Below, piece by piece: positions 45,472-52,650 of a stretch of DNA of 64,000 bases (position 1 is the stretch's first letter; each line of letters starts with the position of its first letter). The notes under the pieces are model-generated. The model did not search any database. It was not told the origin of the DNA and saw only the letters and a program-made list of their open reading frames with translations. Made by a program: the position numbers and the translations under genes. Source of the DNA: Bradyrhizobium neotropicale (lineage in GTDB: Bacteria > Pseudomonadota > Alphaproteobacteria > Rhizobiales > Xanthobacteraceae); NCBI RefSeq assembly GCF_001641695.1, contig NZ_LSEF01000058.1, positions 157,624-221,623 of the forward strand. Direction: 5' to 3'.

Positions 45472-46845
45472 TCAGATGACCTTGAAGTGGGCCATCGCGA
45501 TGATCGCGAGCGTCACCGTGATCGCGCCGCCGATCCGGGTCGCGACCTGCGCGAACGGCATCAGTTCCATTCGTTCGGCAGCGGTCAGGATCATGACGTC
45601 GCCGGTGCCGCCAAGACCGCTGTGGCAGGCATTCACGATCGCGGTCTCGATCGGATACATCCTTAGCAGGCGGCCGACATAGAATCCTGTCGCCGTCAGC
45701 GTCACGACGGTCGCGATGATGGTCACCAGATTGGCCGGGTGGAACGCTTCGACCAGTTCATGCCACGGCGTCAGCGCCACCGCGGTGGAGAACAGCAGCG
45801 GATAGGTCACCGCGGTGACGAAGAAGCGGAACACGACGCGGGCGCCTTCCTCCAGCGAGGCCGGCACCGCCTTGAGCAGCTTGACGAGCACGACCAGGAA
45901 CAGCATGGCGACCGGAGCCGGCAGACCGATCAGGCTGTGGATCAGCGTGCCGAAAACGTAGATGGCGATGCCGCTGATGCCTCCGGCCGCGACGGTTGCG
46001 ACATCGACGCTGGTGACGCCGGCATGCGCGTGGTCGCGGACGGCGTCCGCCGCAACGTCGGCGCCCGGCTGGAGCTGGCCGTCGCCGGTGAGATCCGGTC
46101 GCCGCTTGCCCAGCGAGTTCAGTGCTCCGCAGCAGATGATGGCGACGAGGTTGCCGAAGAACACCAGCGGCAGGATCTGACCGAGCATGGCGCCCTGGTT
46201 GAGGCCCAGCGCCTCCGCATAGCCGACCGAAAGCGGGATCGCGCCTTCGCCGACGCCGCCCGCCATCACGGGGACGACGACGTGGAGAATCGAGCGCCAG
46301 AAGCCGATCCCGCACAGCCAGCCGACCGCACCACCAACGCCAAGCGCGAGGATCGAGCCGCTCACCAGCGGAATGAAGATCTTGACGAAACCCTGGATCA
46401 GCACGCGCCGATCCATGCTCAGGATCGAGCCGACGACGACGGCGGTGATGAAGAGATAGATGAAGTTGGTGGACTTGGTGAACGTCGTCACCTGCTGCAC
46501 CAGCGGCGCCGGCAGCAGCTGATGCGCGACCAGGAACGACGGCAGGAAGATCGTCACCAGTGAGGAACCGCCGATTACGTTCAGGATCGGGATCCGCCGC
46601 CCGATCTCGGCGCAGGTGAAGCCGCCAGCGACGAGTACGGCGATCATCACCGTGACCTCGCCGGAAATCTTACCCTTGAAGGAGAAAGCCGCGATCAGGC
46701 CGAGCAGGAGCAGATAGACCGGCAGAGGGATGATGCCGACCCTGATCTCCATCAATCGCTGCAGGAAATTGGCGGCGGATGTCTCGGCCGTGGGCGCGCG
46801 CTCCGTGACCGGATGCATGGGGCCGGCCACCGCATTGGTCGTCAT
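45472..46845 (-). CDS. 2-hydroxycarboxylate transporter (2HCT, CitS/CimH-like)
   Basis: This 457-residue protein starts MTTNAVAGPMHPVTER (46845). It has about 11 hydrophobic segments and both re-entrant loop signatures of the 2HCT family: GGVGEGAIPLSVGYAEALG and, near the C-terminus, GLGGTGDVMILTAAERMELM with FAQVATRIGGA. Members carry citrate, malate or citramalate with Na+ or H+. First gene of the operon, 14 bases before citE-like; divergent from the LysR gene. Confidence 0.94.
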   Translation of the reverse strand: MTTNAVAGPMHPVTERAPTAETSAANFLQRLMEIRVGIIPLPVYLLLLGLIAAFSFKGKISGEVTVMIAVLVAGGFTCAEIGRRIPILNVIGGSSLVTIFLPSFLVAHQLLPAPLVQQVTTFTKSTNFIYLFITAVVVGSILSMDRRVLIQGFVKIFIPLVSGSILALGVGGAVGWLCGIGFWRSILHVVVPVMAGGVGEGAIPLSVGYAEALGLNQGAMLGQILPLVFFGNLVAIICCGALNSLGKRRPDLTGDGQLQPGADVAADAVRDHAHAGVTSVDVATVAAGGISGIAIYVFGTLIHSLIGLPAPVAMLFLVVLVKLLKAVPASLEEGARVVFRFFVTAVTYPLLFSTAVALTPWHELVEAFHPANLVTIIATVVTLTATGFYVGRLLRMYPIETAIVNACHSGLGGTGDVMILTAAERMELMPFAQVATRIGGAITVTLAIIAMAHFKVI

Positions 46846-46944
46846 CGTTCCTCCCGAAATTCCAAATAGGTGCGGCCGGTTGCGTATCCTTCCGTCGGAA
46901 GCGATCTTGCGGGAGGCTCCAGCCTGCGTAAAATGCATTAATCG

Positions 46945-46964
46945 CAATTTTTCATGAGAAATTG
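46945..46964. promoter_or_regulatory. near-perfect 20-bp palindrome, candidate LysR operator
   Basis: CAATTTTTCATGAGAAATTG differs from a perfect palindrome at only one base pair of positions. It ends two bases before the LysR ATG and lies 100 bases from the transporter start, so the regulator could bind here to control both itself and the operon. Confidence 0.7.
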
Positions 46965-46966
46965 GC

Positions 46967-47866
46967 ATGAAGATCCCGATCGACGGCGTCCAGGCCTTCG
47001 TCCATGTCGCCGAGCTCGGCAGCTTCAACCGGGCGGCGGATCATCTCTTCATCACCCAGACCGCATTGACGCGCCGCATTCAGCGGCTGGAGGCCTTCGT
47101 CGGGCTCCGTCTGATCGACCGCACCACGCGCTCGACGGCGTTGAGCCCGATGGGGAAGGATTTCCTGCCGCTGGCGCGCCGCATCGTCGATGACCTCGTC
47201 CATGGCCTCGACCGGCTGCGCACGACATCGCGCCTCGGGGTTGGCGACGTCACGCTGGCGACGCTCCAGTCGGTCGCGTTCCGGCAGTTGCCGCTTGCAC
47301 TGCGCATGTACGCCAGGAAGTATCCGCACAATCGCATTCAGCTGCTCGAGCGGTCCGGTGCGCTCGTCACCGATGCGGTGCGCGAGGGCCAGGCCGACTT
47401 CGGCATCCACATCCAGCAGGAGGCCAACCCCGATCTCTCCGAGGAGATGCTGATGCGCGATCCCTTTGTTCTGGTCTGCAGCCGGGCGCATCCGGCCTCG
47501 AAGCTGAAGCGGGTGGCATGGTCGAACCTGGCGGGCATCGACCTCATCACGCTCGGCGGCGCCAGCGGCAACCGCCGCATCGTCGAGACGCAGCTCGTCA
47601 AGGCAGGCCTGCAGACGCGAGGCCGCTTCGTGGTCGAGAGCACGCCGAGTGCGATCGCGTTGGCGCGGGAGAATGTCGGTGCGGCAATCCTCCCCGCAGC
47701 GATGAACGCGACCACGGTCGCGACCGGCCTGGTCGAAGTGCCGCTGCTCGATCCGGTCCTGTACCGCACGATCGCCCTGGTGCGGCGGCGCAACGAGACG
47801 CTGTCGCCCGCTGCCAGCGCACTCTACGGAATTATCAAGACACGGCTGTCGAGCGGTAGGCGATGA
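46967..47866 (+). CDS. LysR-family regulator of the 2-hydroxycarboxylate operon
   Basis: This 299-residue protein has an N-terminal winged HTH (ELGSFNRAADHLFITQTALT, RRIQRLEAFVGLRLIDRTTR) and a substrate-binding-like effector domain. Its divergence from the transporter-lyase-transferase-hydrolase operon, with a shared 121-base promoter region, makes it the likely regulator; the inducer would be a pathway intermediate. Confidence 0.92.
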   Translation: MKIPIDGVQAFVHVAELGSFNRAADHLFITQTALTRRIQRLEAFVGLRLIDRTTRSTALSPMGKDFLPLARRIVDDLVHGLDRLRTTSRLGVGDVTLATLQSVAFRQLPLALRMYARKYPHNRIQLLERSGALVTDAVREGQADFGIHIQQEANPDLSEEMLMRDPFVLVCSRAHPASKLKRVAWSNLAGIDLITLGGASGNRRIVETQLVKAGLQTRGRFVVESTPSAIALARENVGAAILPAAMNATTVATGLVEVPLLDPVLYRTIALVRRRNETLSPAASALYGIIKTRLSSGRR

Positions 47867-47985
47867 TATCGGGCCGTTCCGCTTGCCGGAAAATCGGGCG
47901 AAAACGATTTCTGTTGCCTTGGCCGGATATCTGTACGAAGAGCGTCTGAAGAGCCACAATCGACGATCCGAAAAGGGAGAAACCA

Positions 47986-49158
47986 ATGCGTGAAGCCGTC
48001 ATCGTTTCCTATGCGCGCACGGGCCTGGCGAAGTCCGCCCGCGGCGGGTTTAACATCACGCCGCCGATGTCTCTCGCGGCCCACGCCATCCAGCACGCGG
48101 TCGATCGCGCCGGCGTCGACAAGGACTATGTCGAGGACTGCTATCTCGGCAATTGCGCCCACGGCGCGCCGAACATCGGCCGTCAGGCCGCGCTGCTCGC
48201 GGGCCTGCCGAAGACCACCGCCGGCGTCTCGGTGAACCGCTTCTGCTCGTCAGGGCTCCAGACCATCGCGATGGCCGCCAACTCGATCCGCTCCGACGGC
48301 GCCGACTGCATCGTCGCCGGCGGCGTCGAGAGCATCTCGATCCCCGGCGGCGGCTCGCCGAAGGAATCGATCGATCCGGAACTCTTGAAGGTCGCGCCCG
48401 GCATCTTCATGGCGATGATCGACACCGCCGACATCGTCGCCGAGCGCTACAAGCTCAGCCGCGAATATCAGGACGAGTTCTCGCTGGAATCGCAGCGCCG
48501 CATGGCCGCGGCGCAGCAGGCGAACAAGTTCAAGGACGAGATCGTCCCGATGAAGACCAGGATGAAGGTCGTCGACAAGCAGACCAAGGCCGAGAGCATC
48601 GTCGACTACGTCGTCGATCGCGACGAGTGCAACCGGCCCGAGACCACGATGGAGGGCCTCGCCAAGCTCGAGCCGGTCAAGGGTCCGGGCAAGTTCGTCA
48701 CCGCCGGCAATGCCAGCCAGCTCTCCGACGGCGCCGCCGCCGTGGTGCTGATGGAGGCCAAGGACGCCGAGAAGCGCGGTCTCAAGCCGCTCGGCCGCTT
48801 CGTCGCCTGGGCGACCGCCGGCTGCGAGCCTGACGAGATGGGCATCGGTCCCGTGTTCGCGATCCCGAAGCTGCTCAAGCGCACCGGCCTGAAGATCGAC
48901 GACATCGATCTCTGGGAGCTGAACGAAGCCTTCGCCAGCCAGTGCCTGTATTGCCGCGACAAGCTCGGCATCGATCCCGCCAAGTACAACGTCAATGGCG
49001 GCTCGATCGCGATCGGCCATCCCTTCGGCATGACCGGCGCACGCTTGACCGGCCACCTGCTGCAGGAAGGAGCGCGCCGCAAGGCCAAGTGGGGCGTCGT
49101 GACGATGTGCATCGGCGGCGGCCAGGGCGGCGCCGGCCTGTTCGAGATCTATAGCTGA
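47986..49158 (+). CDS. acetyl-CoA acyltransferase (thiolase)
   Basis: This 390-residue protein forms or splits 3-ketoacyl-CoA. The nucleophile Cys87 is in SVNRFCSSGLQTIA; His345 in AIGHPFGMTGARL and Cys375 in VTMCIGGGQGGAG complete the active site. Start is MREAVIVSYARTGLAKS. It may feed on acetyl-CoA from the neighbouring operon but has its own promoter and a strong terminator. The exact chain-length preference cannot be read. Confidence 0.95.
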   Translation: MREAVIVSYARTGLAKSARGGFNITPPMSLAAHAIQHAVDRAGVDKDYVEDCYLGNCAHGAPNIGRQAALLAGLPKTTAGVSVNRFCSSGLQTIAMAANSIRSDGADCIVAGGVESISIPGGGSPKESIDPELLKVAPGIFMAMIDTADIVAERYKLSREYQDEFSLESQRRMAAAQQANKFKDEIVPMKTRMKVVDKQTKAESIVDYVVDRDECNRPETTMEGLAKLEPVKGPGKFVTAGNASQLSDGAAAVVLMEAKDAEKRGLKPLGRFVAWATAGCEPDEMGIGPVFAIPKLLKRTGLKIDDIDLWELNEAFASQCLYCRDKLGIDPAKYNVNGGSIAIGHPFGMTGARLTGHLLQEGARRKAKWGVVTMCIGGGQGGAGLFEIYS

Positions 49159-49176
49159 TCAAAGCGCGCTAATGAG

Positions 49177-49211
49177 AAAAGGCACGGCGCCGCAAAGCGC
49201 CGTGCCTTTTT
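49177..49211 (+). terminator. rho-independent terminator between convergent genes
   Basis: AAAAGGCACGGCGC, loop CGCAAA, then GCGCCGTGCCTTTTT form a perfect 14-bp stem with T-run on the plus strand and A-run on the other side, able to act on both strands. Confidence 0.94.
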
Positions 49212-49225
49212 GTTTGAGCGCTGCA

Positions 49226-49681
49226 TCAGAATGGGCTGACCCGATTTAGCAGCTCGATCAAGGTTGATCGTTCGGCCTCACTGAGGGGAGCAAGCATTCG
49301 GCGGTTATAGGGCGCCGTAAGCCTGACGGCATCCCTCATCAATTTCTCGCCTTTCGATGTCAAAGTGATCTCTGTCGCGCGCCGGTCGATTTTTGACCGG
49401 CTTCGCTTCACCAGACCGGCATGTTCGAGCTGGTGCAGGATTTTGGTCAGATTCGGTAGGTGAAGTCGCAAAAGGGTCGCGACGCTACTAGGAACGATCC
49501 CCGGGTTGTCCCGCACCAGCATGAGGATGGCGTAGGTCGCAGGCGTCAGTCCGAGTTCAGCGAAGGTATCGTAGAAGCCGTCAAAGAACTTCAACTGGAT
49601 CAATCGGATCACGAAGCCGGGGGTGCCGCGAAGGGCAGCTAGATCGAGCTGCTTCTCTGCCGCCATTGTTGCGATTGCCAT
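49226..49681 (-). CDS. MarR-family transcriptional regulator
   Basis: This 151-residue protein starts MAIATMAAEKQLDLAALRG (49681; an ATG 10 codons upstream is possible). The winged HTH covers GIVPSSVATLLRLHLPNLTK, ILHQLEHAGLVKRSRSKIDR and RATEITLTSKGEKLM. MarR proteins of this type repress aromatic-degradation genes until a ligand binds. Divergent from the solute-binding protein and P450 genes, with a perfect inverted repeat between. Confidence 0.92.
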   Translation of the reverse strand: MAIATMAAEKQLDLAALRGTPGFVIRLIQLKFFDGFYDTFAELGLTPATYAILMLVRDNPGIVPSSVATLLRLHLPNLTKILHQLEHAGLVKRSRSKIDRRATEITLTSKGEKLMRDAVRLTAPYNRRMLAPLSEAERSTLIELLNRVSPF

Positions 49682-49746
49682 TGGCTCCCCTGGGTCATCT
49701 TCGTTTCGCATCTATCACGACGCATGCCGAATTGACACCGTCCAAG

Positions 49747-49767
49747 ATACTTATAAAATATAAGTAT
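49747..49767. promoter_or_regulatory. perfect 9-3-9 inverted repeat, candidate MarR operator
   Basis: ATACTTATA-AAA-TATAAGTAT is a perfect inverted repeat in a strongly AT-rich patch between the divergent MarR and solute-binding protein genes, 40 bases before the latter's ATG. Its symmetry and size suit a MarR dimer. Confidence 0.8.
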
Positions 49768-49807
49768 TATGCGCCTGAGACCGCAATGGTAGCTGGGAGG
49801 AGTATCC

Positions 49808-51016
49808 ATGAAGGTGGCAAGCCTATTGGCGACGTGCATCTGCTCACTCGCGCTTGGTTGCGGGTCGGCCGATGCGCAGGAACGGGTAAAGCTCGGCGTC
49901 CTCAACGACCAGTCCGGGGCTTTTGCGAGCTACCAGGGCATCGGGTCGGTCATCGCGGCACAAATGGCTGTCGAGGATTATGGCGGAAAGGCTGGCGGCA
50001 AGCAGGTCGAAGTCGTCAGCGCAGATCACCAGAACAAGACCGATGCCGGCGTCAACATCGCACGTCGCTGGTATGAGAATGAGGGCGTCGATGCAATCTT
50101 CGACGTTCCCAACTCGGCGATTGCGCTGGCGGTCGCGGGAATGAGCGCCGAAAAGAACAAGGTGTTCGTCGGATCGGGCGCCGGCACGGCGCTCCTGACG
50201 GGGGAAAAGTGCACACCGAATACGGTTCACTGGACTTACGACACCTACGCTTACGGTCGCGGGCTCGGCAAGGCTGTCGTCGAGCAGGGCGGCAAGAAGT
50301 GGTTCTTCATCACGGCCGATTATGCCTTCGGCCACGATCTGGAGAAGCAAGCGGCCGAAGCGGTCAAGGCATCCGGCGGACAGGTCCTTGGAGCTGTCCG
50401 TCATGCTCTCGGGACGGCGGACTTCGCCTCGTTCCTGTTGCAGGCACAGGCTTCCGGCGCCGACATCATTGGCATTGCCAACGCCGGCGATGACACGATC
50501 ACCTCGATGAAGCAGGCCGCCGAGTTCGGCCTGACCAGGGATCACAAGCTGGTCGGCCTGATTCTGGGCATGAACGGCATTCCGTCCCTTGGGCTGCAAT
50601 TCGCTCAAGGCGCCCAGATCATGAATCCGTTCTACTGGGACCTCAACGACGGCACGCGGTCGTTCGCCAAGCGCTTCTCGGAGCGCATCCCGTCCAAGGC
50701 CTACCCCAACGACATGCAGGCCGGCGTTTACGCCTCCGTCATTCACTATCTGAAGGCTGTCGACAAGGTCGGTAGCGCGAAAGACGGCAAAGCGGTCGTC
50801 GCGGCCATGAAGGAGCTTCCGACGGATGATCCGTTGTTCGGCAAAGGCTTCATTCGCAGGGACGGACGCAAGATCCATCCGCTCTATCTCCTCCAGGTCA
50901 AATCGCCCGACCAATCGAAGTCCAGTTGGGACCTCCTGAAGGTCGTCGGGACCATCAAGGGCGAAGATGCCTTCAGACCCGAGAGCGAGGGCAATTGCCC
51001 TCTCAGCAAACAGTAG
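49808..51016 (+). CDS. ABC transporter substrate-binding protein (LivJ-like)
   Basis: This 402-residue protein has a signal peptide (KVASLLATCICSLALGCGSA) and the type I periplasmic-binding fold: KLGVLNDQSGAFASYQGIGS, VNIARRWYENEGVDAIFDVP, WFFITADYAFGHDLEKQA. The family binds branched-chain amino acids, amides or aromatic acids. No permease or ATPase gene follows, so it must work with a distant ABC system or serve as a binding protein only. It is separated by 15 bases from the P450 gene. Confidence 0.93.
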   Translation: MKVASLLATCICSLALGCGSADAQERVKLGVLNDQSGAFASYQGIGSVIAAQMAVEDYGGKAGGKQVEVVSADHQNKTDAGVNIARRWYENEGVDAIFDVPNSAIALAVAGMSAEKNKVFVGSGAGTALLTGEKCTPNTVHWTYDTYAYGRGLGKAVVEQGGKKWFFITADYAFGHDLEKQAAEAVKASGGQVLGAVRHALGTADFASFLLQAQASGADIIGIANAGDDTITSMKQAAEFGLTRDHKLVGLILGMNGIPSLGLQFAQGAQIMNPFYWDLNDGTRSFAKRFSERIPSKAYPNDMQAGVYASVIHYLKAVDKVGSAKDGKAVVAAMKELPTDDPLFGKGFIRRDGRKIHPLYLLQVKSPDQSKSSWDLLKVVGTIKGEDAFRPESEGNCPLSKQ

Positions 51017-51031
51017 GTGGAGGGAGCCGGC

Positions 51032-52210
51032 ATGAGCCAGTTTGCCTCCACCCGGATCGATCCGTTCGCTGACGACGTGCTGACGGATCCGTATCCGGTC
51101 TACCATGCGTTCCGCGAATTAGGGCCGGTATTCAGGATCGAGCAGTACGACATCTGGGCGATGGCGCGGTATGAACAGGTCGAATCCGCTCTCAAGGATT
51201 GGCGAACCTTCATTAGCGGGGAGGGCGTCGGCCTGAAGGGGATGAACCCGGCGCTGCCCCGGCCGATGACGTTGCAGATCGACCCACCTGATCACGAGAA
51301 GGGACGTCGGGTGCTCGCCCGGACCATGTCACCGGGCGTCGCGAAAAAGCTGCGCGAGACCTTCCAGAGGGAAGCCGAGAAGAAAATCTGCGAGCTCGTC
51401 GAGCGCGGTACCTTCGACGCGATGACGGATCTCGCCATGGCGTATCCGATGAAGGTCTTCCCCGATGCCATCGGCGTCTCGGAGGAGGGACGCGAGAACC
51501 TGCTTGCCTGGAGCACGTTCGTCTTCAACAGCTTCGGGCCAGAGAACCACATCCTCGCCAGATCTCGTGACCCGGGCCTCGCCGCGCAGAAGTGGATCAT
51601 GGACCGTTGCGCGCGTAGCGAGCTCAGGCCCGATGGTATTGGCATGATGATCTACCAAGCTGCGGATGCCGGGGAGATCACGGAACACGAAGCCACGCAT
51701 CTGGTCCGGCCGTTCCTGACCGCGGGAGTCGACACGACGATCAATGGTCTCGGGAATACGCTTCTTGCGCTTGCCAGTCATCCAGTGCAGTTCGAAAGGC
51801 TGCGCGAACGGCCCGAACTCGCCCGCAACGCCTTCGAGGAAGGGCTGCGCTATGACTCGCCTGTGCAAACTTTCTTTCGCACCACCTCGCGCGAGGTGGA
51901 AATAGCCGGCGATACCATCCCGGCAAACCGCAAAGTGCTGATCTTCATGGCTTCCGCCAACCGTGATCCGGCGCGTTGGCAGGAGCCCGACCGGTTCGAT
52001 GTGGAGCGACCCGCAGCGGGGCATGTGGGGTTTGGTTCGGGCATCCACGCCTGCGTGGGGCAGATGATCGCGCGCCTGGAAGGTGAGTTGGTTCTCACCG
52101 AACTTGCCAAGCGCGCGAAATCGATCGAACTCATCGCCGAGCCGGAGCGGATGCTCAACAACTCTCTTCGGGGTCTCAAAAGCATGCCGGTCCGTGTGAC
52201 GGCTGCTTGA
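51032..52210 (+). CDS. cytochrome P450, CYP199-like
   Basis: This 392-residue P450 starts MSQFASTRIDPFADDVLTD. Heme ligand Cys341 is in GFGSGIHACVGQMIARLEGE; the I-helix acid-alcohol motif is TAGVDTTINGLG; ExxR and the FFRTTSREVEIAG segment are in order. It follows CYP199A family proteins (para-substituted benzoate O-demethylases of Rhodopseudomonas) along its length as I recall them. At carboxylate-binding positions it has LVRPFLT where CYP199A4 has LVRSLLS, and GVGLK where that has GVGLS. Needs a ferredoxin/reductase pair not seen here. Confidence 0.93.
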   Translation: MSQFASTRIDPFADDVLTDPYPVYHAFRELGPVFRIEQYDIWAMARYEQVESALKDWRTFISGEGVGLKGMNPALPRPMTLQIDPPDHEKGRRVLARTMSPGVAKKLRETFQREAEKKICELVERGTFDAMTDLAMAYPMKVFPDAIGVSEEGRENLLAWSTFVFNSFGPENHILARSRDPGLAAQKWIMDRCARSELRPDGIGMMIYQAADAGEITEHEATHLVRPFLTAGVDTTINGLGNTLLALASHPVQFERLRERPELARNAFEEGLRYDSPVQTFFRTTSREVEIAGDTIPANRKVLIFMASANRDPARWQEPDRFDVERPAAGHVGFGSGIHACVGQMIARLEGELVLTELAKRAKSIELIAEPERMLNNSLRGLKSMPVRVTAA

Positions 52211-52313
52211 CCTCCCCGCTGATGACGGTGGGCGACCCTTGCGAGATCTCAATCTCCGCTATGGGGCACGAGCAAGGGCGTACCCGCCGCACGTGATCTG
52301 GACGTGCAAGAGC

Positions 52314-52535
52314 CTAATACCGCGCGGCAGGCTGCTTGGTCTTCGAGGGCGCCATGCCGGTGGTTTGCCCAGTCGTCTCCTTCTTCATGTGCTTCGCATG
52401 CTTCATGTGCGTCGCGTGCTTGGACGTGTGCTTGGCGACGCCGGGTGACGCCTCTGGCGCGGGCTGCGTCTGGGCCATCGCGCTGCCAACCGCAAGCGCA
52501 AGAGCGCATATCGTTGTGAAAATGAGCTTCTTCAT
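52314..52535 (-). CDS. small exported His/Lys-rich protein
   Basis: This 73-residue protein starts MKKLIFTTICALALAVGSAM (52535), a signal peptide cleaved after AMA. The mature part is His/Lys/Met-rich: KHTSKHATHMKHAKHMKKET, which could bind metal ions. Ends SKTKQPAARY. Similar His-rich short secreted proteins occur throughout Bradyrhizobium; function unknown. Confidence 0.75.
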   Translation of the reverse strand: MKKLIFTTICALALAVGSAMAQTQPAPEASPGVAKHTSKHATHMKHAKHMKKETTGQTTGMAPSKTKQPAARY

Positions 52536-52650
52536 GCTTGTCTCGATGGGATGGGAAACAATCGCATTAACTGGAGAACCGCCAAACAGTTCCAATCGCG
52601 GGCAACGCGCACCTCCCGCGTGGCAGCAATCAACCTGGTCTATCACGCCT

